Origin: Candidatus Sulfotelmatobacter sp.
GTDB taxonomy: Bacteria > Acidobacteriota > Terriglobia > Terriglobales > Acidobacteriaceae
Length of the DNA stretch: 32,347 nucleotides
Assembly (NCBI GenBank): GCA_030038255.1
Contig: JASHPH010000328.1
Coordinates: 1-32,347, forward strand
Reading direction: 5' to 3'
Shown here: piece after piece, positions 24,444 to 32,204 of the stretch
How the letters are laid out: each line of letters begins with the position of its first letter
How positions within the stretch are numbered: the stretch's first letter is position 1
Made by a program: the position numbers and the translations under genes
The notes under the pieces: generated by a model
Told to the model about the DNA's origin: nothing
What the model saw: only the letters and a program-made list of their open reading frames with translations
The model's database searches: none

Positions 24444-25764
24444 CCGTCAGCTTCTGCAATTCCTCCGGCGAGGTGTTCAGCAAATTCCGCAACACGGTCA
24501 CTTCCGCGGTGATCCCCACGTGCAGGGCCGGGTCCACGTCCGGGGCGAACAGCGGAGAGTGATTCGACGGGAGATGCGTTCCTGCCGCCTTGGCCTCGGC
24601 ATACTTTTGCGGATCGGCTCCGCCCAGGCCGAAATAAAAGCCGGGAACGCCCTGGGCGATGAAATACGAGAAATCCTCTGAAGCCGAGCTGGGTTCTGAG
24701 ATCACCACTTTATCTTTACCGAGGGCGGCTTCCAGAGTAGTTCGCAAGTGCTCGGCGAGCGCCGGATTGTTGTATACCGCGTCCGTGGCTTCGTAGTGTT
24801 CGACCAGCGGTTCCTGTGGAGCACCGGCCCCGGCCGCCTCTGCCTTCGCAAGGCGGGTGATCGCCGCCAGAATTTGCTGGCGCACTTCCTGCTTGAAAGT
24901 TCGTACGGTCAGGCCCATCTCAGCCTGATCGGGAATAATGTTGCTCTTCGTTCCGGCGTGAATGTAGCCGACGGTGATCACCCCCATCTCGCCCGGCTTG
25001 ACTTCGCGCGACATGATGGTTTGCAGCGAAAGAATCGTCCGCGCTGCGATCACGATGGGATCCACCGTCGTATGCGGATACGCCCCATGCCCGCCCTTGC
25101 CGTAAATCGTGATGCGGACCGAGTCCGAGTTCGTGGTCAGAACGCCTGGAACCATCGAGACCATGCCCGCAGGCTCGTAGTTTCCCACGTGTAGTGCGAC
25201 GGCTACGTCGGGCTTGGGAAAGCGCGTGAACAGGCCGTCGCGGATCATCCCTTCTGCCCCTCCGATCGTCTCTTCAGCCGGCTGGCCGATCACCATGAGC
25301 GTCCCATGCCAGGTGTTCTTGCTGTGGGCCATGATTTCGGCCGTGCCCACCAGCGACGCCATGTGCAAGTCGTGCCCGCAAGCGTGCATCACCGGGACAT
25401 CGTGCCCGGCGTCATCTTTTGCGTGCACCTTGCTAGCGTACGGAAGGCCAGTTTTCTCTTCCACGGGCAGCGCGTCGAGCTCCGTACGCAGCATGATAGT
25501 CGGCCCGGCGCCGTTCTTCAGAATGGCCACTACACCGGTCCCGCCAACATGTTCAGTGACCTCGTAGCCAGCGCCGCGCAGGTGCGTCGCCAGCTTGGCC
25601 GCAGTCTGCATCTCATGGCCTGATAACTCCGGATTCTGGTGCACATCGAGGTACAGTGCATAGGCGTCGGGATAAACGGTTTCAACTTCTTTTTTCTGAG
25701 GCGGAGCTTGGGCAAAGGCCGTGGCAGTGAGCGAGATCACCAGCAATAATTTGTGAGCTTTCAT
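24427..25764 (-). CDS. exported M20-family amidohydrolase (aminoacylase/IAA-amino acid hydrolase-like)
   Basis: Members split amide bonds of N-acyl amino acids or similar substrates using a binuclear metal site. From the ATG at 25764 the product has 445 residues. A signal peptide (1-19, ending ATAFAQA) is followed by the M20D metal ligands in MHACGHDLHM (126-135), QPAEETIGGAEGM (161-173) and ALHVGNYEP, and the C-terminal SNHSPLF. The dimerisation domain (about 215-330) includes GKGGHGAYPH. I chose this start because it gives a clean signal peptide; the frame stays open upstream to 26352, but that part is antisense to the next gene and has no family features. Its substrate is unknown. It converges on and overlaps mqnE by 17 bases. 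Confidence 0.9.
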   Translation of the reverse strand: MKAHKLLLVISLTATAFAQAPPQKKEVETVYPDAYALYLDVHQNPELSGHEMQTAAKLATHLRGAGYEVTEHVGGTGVVAILKNGAGPTIMLRTELDALPVEEKTGLPYASKVHAKDDAGHDVPVMHACGHDLHMASLVGTAEIMAHSKNTWHGTLMVIGQPAEETIGGAEGMIRDGLFTRFPKPDVAVALHVGNYEPAGMVSMVPGVLTTNSDSVRITIYGKGGHGAYPHTTVDPIVIAARTILSLQTIMSREVKPGEMGVITVGYIHAGTKSNIIPDQAEMGLTVRTFKQEVRQQILAAITRLAKAEAAGAGAPQEPLVEHYEATDAVYNNPALAEHLRTTLEAALGKDKVVISEPSSASEDFSYFIAQGVPGFYFGLGGADPQKYAEAKAAGTHLPSNHSPLFAPDVDPALHVGITAEVTVLRNLLNTSPEELQKLTATPQP

Positions 25765-25882
25765 GGCGTGGGGATCATAGCGGCTTCGATCCACCGCTGG
25801 CAACAGCGGCTGGCAGAAGTCGCCGGTCTCTTTTGGGAAATGGGCATCGTTTTGCAGGCAAAGGGAAGCTGCAATTCTCCGC

Positions 25883-25909
25883 TTGCCTCTTTTCCGCCGG
25901 GTGTACAAT
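25883..25909 (+). promoter_or_regulatory. candidate promoter of the HPF-sigma gene
   Basis: TTGCCT (25883-25888) and TACAAT (25904-25909) are separated by 15 bases and lie about 70 bases before the ATG at 25978, in a divergent gap. The spacing is short of the ideal 17, so this is tentative. Confidence 0.3.
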
Positions 25910-25977
25910 TCGGCGTAGAGAGGGTTTTGTAAGACAGCACTTGGTTGCGCACTTCGTACAGCAAGGCCGAGGCGCTC

Positions 25978-27030
25978 ATGAACGTCCACGTAAGTTACAG
26001 GCTTCATAAAACTCCTGCCGTCGAAAAAGATATCCAGCATCAAATCGAAAAACTGCGGAAGCGCCTGCAGGTCTTCCGTCCCGAACTCGTTCACCTGAAA
26101 GGAGTGGTGGAGGAGGTCTCGCAGCGCGAGGGAATCAATGTTTCGCTGAATCTGCGCTTGCCCTCGGGGCAGATGGCTGTCCAGGCTGCAGCTCCAACAG
26201 CGACCGCAGCCGTGAAGAGCGCGTTTGAAGATCTGCTGCAGCAGCTCAACAAGCACAAAGAAATCTTGCGTTCGTCGCACAAATGGATTCGCGGACGTCG
26301 CGGAGACAGCGCGCGCGCGGCTGTGCCCGTGCGCGAGGTTCCTTTCGAACAAACGATGGCCGCGGTTTTTCCGGCGGCGGTGTCAGCGGACGATGTTCGT
26401 TCCTACGTCAATGCCAACCTGGCGCGGCTCGAACGCTTCGTGGAGCGCGAAATCTACTTCCGTGAGACTCAGGAGGGCGTCAGTCCCGACAGGCTCACCA
26501 AAGAAGAGGTCATTGACGAAACCATCGCCGCCGCCCTCGGCGATGGTCAGGAGAAGCCCGAGCGGCTGGCGCTCGAGCCCTGGCTCTACCGGCTGGCTCT
26601 GCGGGCGCTCGATGAGCTCTCCCGCACCGACGAGAGCAACGAGAACGCCTTCTGCCTGGAAGAGTCGGCGCGGCGGCCCAACGTCAAGGCCAGCGACGAA
26701 CCGGAGTTGCAATTCCATCAGCCCGATGAATCCATCACGGGTGAGACCGTAATCCCCGACTCCCGGGTGGCCACACCGGAGCAAATCATGGCTTCGGACG
26801 AGATATTGCGCCTGATCGCATCCGCGCTGCGCGATCTGGGCTCGGGGCCGCGCGAAGCTTTCATCCTCCATGCGGTGGAAGGCTTCAGCATCGAACAGAT
26901 CACGGGGATCACCGGTCTTACACCGGAACGGGTAGTCGATTTTATTTCGGCGGCGCGCGATCACCTGCGCAAAGCGCCCGGCCTTTCCCGGGACCTTCGC
27001 AGTCGGCTCGCTCCAACCGGCGCCGCTTAA
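25978..27030 (+). CDS. ribosome-hibernation factor (HPF/RaiA-like) fused to sigma-70-like regions 2 and 4
   Basis: The 350-residue product has three parts. Residues 1-103 resemble HPF/RaiA: an opening strand NVHVSYRL, a helix with VEKDIQHQIEKLRKRLQVF (15-33), strands 37-71, and a long helix TAAVKSAFEDLLQQLNKHKEIL (76-97) ending HKW. This domain sits in the ribosome's A/P-site region in the known proteins. Residues about 137-216 resemble sigma region 2: RSYVNANLARLERFVEREI (141-159), LTKEEVIDETIAAAL (173-187) and EPWLYRLALRALDEL (200-214). Residues about 277-333 resemble region 4: LRDLGSGPREAFILHAVEGFS, then the helix-turn-helix-like IEQITGITGLTPERVVDFISAARDHLRK. A Glu/Pro-rich linker joins them. 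ATG at 25978 has GAGG five bases upstream; an in-frame TTG at 25945 adds only 11 residues. The next gene follows after 30 bases. The domain assignments are by eye, and the combined function is unknown. Confidence 0.8.
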   Translation: MNVHVSYRLHKTPAVEKDIQHQIEKLRKRLQVFRPELVHLKGVVEEVSQREGINVSLNLRLPSGQMAVQAAAPTATAAVKSAFEDLLQQLNKHKEILRSSHKWIRGRRGDSARAAVPVREVPFEQTMAAVFPAAVSADDVRSYVNANLARLERFVEREIYFRETQEGVSPDRLTKEEVIDETIAAALGDGQEKPERLALEPWLYRLALRALDELSRTDESNENAFCLEESARRPNVKASDEPELQFHQPDESITGETVIPDSRVATPEQIMASDEILRLIASALRDLGSGPREAFILHAVEGFSIEQITGITGLTPERVVDFISAARDHLRKAPGLSRDLRSRLAPTGAA

Positions 27031-27060
27031 ACTCTTTATTCAATTCTGGGGAGATGACCC

Positions 27061-28293
27061 ATGAGCATTACGCGCGAACAAATCCGAGAGTTAGCTGAAT
27101 TGCAGGACACGAATGGCTGTGCCGTCAGTTTCTATTTCCAACCATCCACCCCACGCAACAAGGCTCACAAGGAAGACACGATTCTGGTCAAGGATCTGGT
27201 GCGCGAAGCACTGCAGCGTCTGGAAGACAAAGGCAAGAAAGAGAGCGCGAGGGCCGACATGGACCGCATTCTGCGCCTCTCGGCCGATCTGCGCAGCAAC
27301 GGAACCCACGCCAAAGCTGTATTCGCTTGTGCCGCTCACAAGTTCTGGCGCGAATACGATCTGCCTGCGGTCATCGCGAGCACTCAGCTTGCCGTCGATC
27401 GCCATTTCCATCTCAAGCCGCTGGCTCAGCTGCTCGGAGCTTTCCCCCGGCTTGGCGTGGTCCTGGCGGATCGCCACCGCGCCCGCTTCTTCGATCTCCG
27501 TCTCGGTGAATTAACCGAACGCGAAGGCTTGTTTCAGCCGCTCTCCCGCAAGGGACGCAGCGACGGCTATGCCGGCTACGATGGCGGCCACGCCCAGCGC
27601 CGTGTCGATGACGAAGCCCGCCAGCATTTCAAGGCCATCGCCGATGTGCTGAAACAGTCGCTGGAAAAAGGGGTGTTCGAAAAATGGATCCTCGGCTGCC
27701 AGGATTCGCACCGTTCGCAGCTTGAGCCGCATTTGCATCCCTACGTCAGTCAGGCCTTGCTGGGCCGGTTCCAGGCCGATGTGGCCCACATCTCGCGGGA
27801 CGAAATCCGCTCGCACGCACAACATATTCTCGAGAAGTGGCAGAGCGATCGCTGCCGCCAACTGGTCGGCCAGGTCATCAATGAGGCCCGCAGCAAGGGG
27901 CGTGGCGTCACCGGATTGCGCCGCGTGCTGCGCTCGCTCGAACTCGGCGAAGTGCAGACTTTGCTGATCGGGGAACACTTCGTCGCCCACGCGGTCGAAT
28001 GCTCCGGCTGCGGACATCTCGACGCGCACGTCGTCAACTTCTGCCCGGTGTGCGGCCGCGCGACGAAAGAGATTGTCGACGTGGGCGAGGCGATTTTGCC
28101 CCGCGTCATTCATCGCGACATCGAGACCTTTTACGTGAAAGACAACCCGGAGTTTGACACAGTGGGCAACATCGCAGCCTTGCTCCGATTCCGGATCGAG
28201 AATGTCGAGCCGATCGACGCCGCCGTCGCCGACCGGCTCATCAAGGCGGGCGCGGCGTATCCAGGACGCTTGCGCCGCTTCGCTAGCCGGTAA
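27061..28293 (+). CDS. bacterial eRF1/Pelota-like (baeRF-type) protein with zinc ribbon
   Basis: The 410 residues follow the three-domain plan of archaeal/eukaryotic release factor 1. Domain 1 is about 1-125. Domain 2 (about 128-265) starts with a strand LGVVLADRHRARFFDL and carries a loop GGHAQRR at 175-181, then a long helix VDDEARQHFKAIADVLKQSL. Domain 3 (about 270-385) has LRRVLRSLELGEVQTLLI. An inserted zinc ribbon has C314, C317, C328 and C331 (CSGC, CPVC), as in archaeal RF1. The catalytic Gln of the canonical GGQ would be His177 here, with Gln at 179. Burroughs and Aravind described such bacterial 'baeRF' proteins and proposed roles in ribosome rescue; I rely on memory for this. A GGGGAG site at 27048-27053 supports ATG 27061. 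It follows the HPF-sigma gene by 30 bases, so the two are likely cotranscribed. Peptidyl-tRNA hydrolysis is inference. Confidence 0.75.
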   Translation: MSITREQIRELAELQDTNGCAVSFYFQPSTPRNKAHKEDTILVKDLVREALQRLEDKGKKESARADMDRILRLSADLRSNGTHAKAVFACAAHKFWREYDLPAVIASTQLAVDRHFHLKPLAQLLGAFPRLGVVLADRHRARFFDLRLGELTEREGLFQPLSRKGRSDGYAGYDGGHAQRRVDDEARQHFKAIADVLKQSLEKGVFEKWILGCQDSHRSQLEPHLHPYVSQALLGRFQADVAHISRDEIRSHAQHILEKWQSDRCRQLVGQVINEARSKGRGVTGLRRVLRSLELGEVQTLLIGEHFVAHAVECSGCGHLDAHVVNFCPVCGRATKEIVDVGEAILPRVIHRDIETFYVKDNPEFDTVGNIAALLRFRIENVEPIDAAVADRLIKAGAAYPGRLRRFASR

Positions 28294-28335
28294 GAGGTAG
28301 CCATCGGGGGCTGGTTGCATGTTCCTCCTCGAAGG

Positions 28336-28453
28336 CGTCATCCCGAAGACCCGCGCTTGCACCAGCGCGGCCGAGGGATCTCGCGCGGACCAACGTGGCG
28401 CTCCACGCGAGATCCCTCGCTCCGCCTGAAACCCAGCTGCGCCCGGGATGACG
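28336..28453. repeat. multi-arm palindromic intergenic element (REP/MITE-like)
   Basis: Three perfect inverted pairs occur within 118 bases. CGTCATCCCG (28336-28345) pairs with CGGGATGACG (28444-28453). CGAGGGATCTCGCG (28372-28385) pairs with CGCGAGATCCCTCG (28406-28419). A short CCGCGCT/AGCGCGG hairpin lies at 28351-28370 inside the left arm. The folded form would be a long branched hairpin. It sits in the 253-base gap between the eRF1-like gene and the asparaginase-like gene. The 'GTCATCCCG ... GAGGGATCT' wording looks like a dispersed element. There is no reading frame and no T-run for a plain terminator. Confidence 0.75.
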
Positions 28454-28468
28454 TCGTTCCTCTGGTAC

Positions 28469-28496
28469 CCTCCGTGAATTTCTTCATTCCTCCGTG
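28469..28496 (+). repeat. CCTCCGTG direct repeat, 20 bases apart
   Basis: CCTCCGTG occurs at 28469-28476 and 28489-28496 just after the palindromic element, within similar contexts (GGTACCCTCCGTG and TTCCTCCGTGGTATCC). It may belong to the same dispersed sequence family; the function is unknown. Confidence 0.45.
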
Positions 28497-28546
28497 GTAT
28501 CCTTCGCGTTCGCCTGCAAATAGGAGCATCTTCCCAGGGGGACCTC

Positions 28547-29794
28547 GTGACATTCTCACGCCGTGATTTCGTGAAAACCTCCGTTCTTGGCGCCGTGGCC
28601 GCCAAAGTGGGCGCGCCAGCCGCGCTCGCCGAATTTCCGGCGCAGGATCACGCTGCTCAAGGCAGTGCGCCGAAGCGTCCCATCATCATCTGTGCGAACG
28701 TCGGTTACCCTTTCGTTGAGCCGGCGTATGCGTTCCTCAAAGGCGGCGGCGATACGCTCGATGCCGCGATTCGCGTAGTCAAAGGCGCCGAGGACGATCC
28801 CAACATCGACACCGTCGGCTTGGGCGGGTTGCCCAACGAGGAAGGCGTAGTCGAACTCGACGCCAGCTGCATGCATGGGCCGACTCGGCGCGCCGGCTCG
28901 GTCGGAGCCGTGCGCAACATCAAGAACGTCTCCATGGTCTCCAAGGCCGTGTTCGACCACACTGGGCACGTCATGCTGGTGGGTGAGGGCGCAGAACGGT
29001 TTGCCGTTGCGGTCGGCTTTCCCCGCGAAAACTTGCTGACCGAACGCTCGCGCAAAATCTGGCTGCTGTGGAAAGAATTCAATTCCGACCGCGATTGGTG
29101 GGGGCCCGGCATGGCGGATCCGAACTGGCATCCGCCCGCGCCGTACTCCAAGCCGCAAGCTGAACTGTGGCGGGACCGCATTGAGCAACTGCGCCGGCGT
29201 GCCGCCGAACTGGGCATCGAACCGGAGTTCCAAATGGCGGCGGTTCGCCGTGTGCTGTTCCCGCCCACAGGCACCATCCACTGCTCGGCGCTTAACGAAA
29301 AGGGAGAAATATCGGGCGTCACCAGTACCAGCGGGTTGGCCTTCAAACTGCCCGGCCGTTGCGGCGACTCGCCGGTGATCGGGGCGGGCTGCTACACCGA
29401 CCAGGACGTGGGCTCCGCCGGCGCGACCGGCGCCGGGGAAGAGAACATAAAGGTTGCCGGCGCTCATACCATCGTCGAAAACATGCGCCGCGGTATGTCT
29501 CCGCAGGAAGCCGGCATGGACGCGCTGAAGCGCATCGTGCGGAACTACAACGGCGACATGAACAAACTGCACTACATGGACATGACTTATTACATTTTGC
29601 GCAAGGACGGCGCCTATGCGGGAGTGTGTTTGTGGGAGGGATACTCCGCCGGCCATCCGCACAAGTTCGCCGTGCATGACGGGACCCTGCGCTCGGAAGT
29701 GGCGACTCCGCTGCTGAAGGGATATTCGCAGGAGTGGCCGCCATTCCCCGCAATTCCCGAGGAGTTGAAGAAGGACTCGGAGTACCTGAAGTAA
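28547..29794 (+). CDS. Tat-exported glycosylasparaginase / isoaspartyl-peptidase family (N-terminal nucleophile) hydrolase
   Basis: The family cleaves asparagine side-chain amides, such as N4-(GlcNAc)-asparagine or isoaspartyl peptides, after self-cleavage exposes an N-terminal Thr. A twin-arginine signal is visible (SRRDFVKTS, residues 4-12, hydrophobic to about 28), so export is folded, via Tat. GGDTLDAAI (68-76) and GLGGLPNEEGVVELDA (91-106) are the alpha-subunit marks. The nucleophile region TGTIHCSALNEKGEI (241-255) continues into SGVTSTSGL, and RCGDSPVIGAGCYTD (271-285) is the substrate loop. Thr243 is the likely nucleophile, where better-known members have a DTIG-type start. A long insert (about 160-240) separates the halves. 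The GTG at 28547 has AGGGGG five bases upstream. The gene stands alone after the palindromic element. Confidence 0.87.
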   Translation: MTFSRRDFVKTSVLGAVAAKVGAPAALAEFPAQDHAAQGSAPKRPIIICANVGYPFVEPAYAFLKGGGDTLDAAIRVVKGAEDDPNIDTVGLGGLPNEEGVVELDASCMHGPTRRAGSVGAVRNIKNVSMVSKAVFDHTGHVMLVGEGAERFAVAVGFPRENLLTERSRKIWLLWKEFNSDRDWWGPGMADPNWHPPAPYSKPQAELWRDRIEQLRRRAAELGIEPEFQMAAVRRVLFPPTGTIHCSALNEKGEISGVTSTSGLAFKLPGRCGDSPVIGAGCYTDQDVGSAGATGAGEENIKVAGAHTIVENMRRGMSPQEAGMDALKRIVRNYNGDMNKLHYMDMTYYILRKDGAYAGVCLWEGYSAGHPHKFAVHDGTLRSEVATPLLKGYSQEWPPFPAIPEELKKDSEYLK

Positions 29795-29800
29795 ACAGTA

Positions 29801-30832
29801 CTACGAGAACCTCACCTTCACGTCAGGCCCTTTCTCGAGGTGAATGCTGTCGATGAACCGTACCTTGCCGGTGCGCAGGGTCATGATTACCGACGACGTT
29901 CTGGTTCCTTCGCCGAAGAAGCGCACGCCCTTGAGTAGCGCGCCATCAGTCACGCCAGTGGCGGCGAAAATCAGTTGTTTGCCAGGGGCGAGATCTTCTG
30001 CTTCATAAATGCGGTTCTTGTCTTTAATTCCCATGCGCGCCAGGCGCTCTTCCTGATCCGGTTTCACTACCAACCGGCCGAGCATATAGCCGTTCAGGCA
30101 ACGGATTGCGGCGGCCGTGATGACGCCCTCCGGCGCGCCGCCCGATCCCATGACCGCGTGCACGCCCGTACCGATGACGGCCGCCGCGATGCCAGCCGAA
30201 AGATCGCCGTCGCCAATCAGGCGAATGCGCGCTCCCGCCGCGCGAATGTCGGCAATCAATTTTTCGTGGCGTGGACGGTCGAGCACGATCACCACTAGAT
30301 CTTCCACATCGCGCTCAAGCCTTTTTGCAATGTTCTTCAGATTGTCGGCGACGGGCGCGTCCATCTCGACGGCGTTCTTGCAGGAAGGACCGACAACAAT
30401 TTTTTCCATGTAGCAGTCGGGCGCGTTGAGCAGGCCTCCGCGTTCCGAGGCAGCGAGCACGGTGATGGAACCGGGTGCTCCAGTGGCGCACAGGTTCGTG
30501 CCCTCGAGCGGATCGACGGCAATGTCGACCTCGGGAACTTCGGTGCCGTCGGGAAAATCAGCGCCCACCTGCTCGCCAATGTAGAGCATCGGCGCCTCGT
30601 CGCGCTCGCCCTCCCCGATCACGATCGTCCCGTGCATGGGGACGGTGTCCATGGTCTTGCGCATGGCTTCCGTGGCCACTTCATCGCTCAGCTTGCGCTC
30701 GCCCTGGCCCATGGTCCGCGCGGACGCGATGGCGGCGACTTCGACCACGCGCAGAAACTCCAACGCCAGATCGCTTTCAATGTTTTCCCCGAAGCCGCGA
30801 ACTTTGCCTTGTACATGTGGATGCGCTTCCAT
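29801..30832 (-). CDS. glpX: class II fructose-1,6-bisphosphatase
   Basis: GlpX removes the 1-phosphate of fructose 1,6-bisphosphate, the committed step of gluconeogenesis. The class II marks are [19 protein letters not shown] (72-90) and the metal-binding [12 protein letters not shown] (102-113) with Asp103, Asp107 and Glu110. Others are [14 protein letters not shown] (about 206-219) and [21 protein letters not shown]. At 343 residues it is of normal family length. ATG at 30832 has GAGAGG a few bases upstream. It is convergent with the asparaginase-like gene (six bases between the stops) and divergent from the ATP-grasp gene. Confidence 0.95.
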   Translation of the reverse strand: MEAHPHVQGKVRGFGENIESDLALEFLRVVEVAAIASARTMGQGERKLSDEVATEAMRKTMDTVPMHGTIVIGEGERDEAPMLYIGEQVGADFPDGTEVPEVDIAVDPLEGTNLCATGAPGSITVLAASERGGLLNAPDCYMEKIVVGPSCKNAVEMDAPVADNLKNIAKRLERDVEDLVVIVLDRPRHEKLIADIRAAGARIRLIGDGDLSAGIAAAVIGTGVHAVMGSGGAPEGVITAAAIRCLNGYMLGRLVVKPDQEERLARMGIKDKNRIYEAEDLAPGKQLIFAATGVTDGALLKGVRFFGEGTRTSSVIMTLRTGKVRFIDSIHLEKGPDVKVRFS

Positions 30833-30998
30833 CGGACACCTCTCACGGCGCTTTCCGCGCCGGCCTGAGACTATAGCGCAACTGGAGTGCGCATGAAAAG
30901 AAGCAATCGTCCTTATTGCAAACGTGGATACACGTCGACGCTACCTCCGTGATATTCTCCTAACCCTGATTCGGAACGCTGATTCGAAAACCCAGCTC

Positions 30999-32204
30999 AT
31001 GCCTGAAGCGCGCCCGCTGACTTTCCTCTGCATCACGACTTACGAAAAGGGCCAGGAATTCATGCGCGAGTGCAAGCGTCAGGGCTGCCGCGTCCTCCTG
31101 CTCACGGCGGAGAAACTGCGCGATGCCGACTGGCCGCGCGAGAGTCTCGACGACACTTTTTATCTTCCGGCGGAAATTCCTCTGGCTGACATTGTGAAGG
31201 CCGTGACTCACCTGGCGCGAACGCAGAAACTCGACCGCATCGTCGCGCTCGACGAATACGACATGGAGACCGCTGCCACGCTGCGCGAGCACCTGCGCAT
31301 CCCGGGCATGGGACTCACCACCATGCGGTATTTTCGCGACAAGCTCGCCATGCGCATGCGCGCGCTCGACCGCCACGTGCGGGTGCCTGATTTCGTTCCG
31401 GTTGTGAATCACCAGGACATCCGTTACTACATGGAGCACGTGCCGGGTCCATGGGTACTGAAGCCGCGGCAGGAAGCGTCGGCGATCGGAATAAAGAAAA
31501 TCCAAGCTCCAGATGAACTGTGGCGCGTGCTCGAACAGCTGGGCGACAAGCAATCCTCGTTCCTGCTGGAAAAATTCGTTCCTGGCGAGGTCTACCACGT
31601 GGACTCGGTCGTGTCGGAAAACGAAGTTGTGTTCGCCAACGTCAGCAAGTATGGCAAGCCCCCGATGAACGTCGCGCAGGGCGGCGGGGTCTTCACCAGC
31701 TACACCGTGCCGCGCGGCAGCGACGCCGAATCCGGCCTGCGCGCCATCAACCGCGATCTGATTGCGGCTCTCGGTCTGGTACGAGGAGTCGCCCACGCTG
31801 AATTCATTCAGGCGCACGCCGACGGGAATTTTTATTTTCTGGAATGCGCGGCGCGCGTGGGCGGAGCTTATATCAATGAGATGGTCGAGGCCGCCACCGG
31901 AATCAACCTGTGGCGTGAGTGGGCCAGCATCGAAATTGCCGGCGGTGACGGTACCTATAGGCTGCCGCCCGTACGCGAAGAATATGCCGGCGTGATTCTT
32001 TCGCTGGCGCGGCAGGAAGATCCGGATACGTCGGCCTACAACGATCCCGAAGTGTGCCTGCGCATCAAGAAGCACCACCACGCCGGTCTGGTGCTCAAAT
32101 CGGCAGATCCCGAGAGAATCCCGGCAGTACTCGAGAATTACGCCCGCCGCTTCGCCGAAGAATTTACTGCTGTGCAGCCGCCGCGCGACAAACCCACCGC
32201 GTAA
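30999..32204 (+). CDS. ATP-grasp domain ligase of unknown substrate
   Basis: ATP-grasp enzymes form an acyl-phosphate and join it to an amine, often making peptides or amides. Visible core parts of this 401-residue product are an N-terminal preATP-grasp region (residues 5-95, LTFLCITTYEKGQEFM), PWVLKPRQEASAIGIKKI (ATP-binding lysine), FLLEKFVPGEVYHVDSVV (adenine-side strand) and FLECAARVGGAYINEMVEAATG (metal-binding Glu and following basic residue). The substrate cannot be read. I chose ATG at 30999; a longer frame from GTG at 30924 adds 25 residues with no family features, but neither start has a good ribosome site. It ends immediately before the TonB receptor's convergent stop codon, with no spacer. 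Confidence 0.85.
   Translation: MPEARPLTFLCITTYEKGQEFMRECKRQGCRVLLLTAEKLRDADWPRESLDDTFYLPAEIPLADIVKAVTHLARTQKLDRIVALDEYDMETAATLREHLRIPGMGLTTMRYFRDKLAMRMRALDRHVRVPDFVPVVNHQDIRYYMEHVPGPWVLKPRQEASAIGIKKIQAPDELWRVLEQLGDKQSSFLLEKFVPGEVYHVDSVVSENEVVFANVSKYGKPPMNVAQGGGVFTSYTVPRGSDAESGLRAINRDLIAALGLVRGVAHAEFIQAHADGNFYFLECAARVGGAYINEMVEAATGINLWREWASIEIAGGDGTYRLPPVREEYAGVILSLARQEDPDTSAYNDPEVCLRIKKHHHAGLVLKSADPERIPAVLENYARRFAEEFTAVQPPRDKPTA

Noticed and set aside
25765-26352. N-terminal extension of the M20 amidohydrolase by 196 residues
   Set aside because: The extension is antisense to the HPF-sigma gene and would precede a clean signal peptide at the ATG 25764, so it is not translated as part of this protein.
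28556-29677. 373-codon open frame antisense to the asparaginase-like gene
   Set aside because: The opposite strand has a Tat signal, a ribosome site and clear family motifs; this frame has none.
30960-32081. 373-codon open frame antisense to the ATP-grasp gene
   Set aside because: Composition shadow of a real gene; its product is rich in Arg/His/Val runs without domains and ends inside the ATP-grasp frame.
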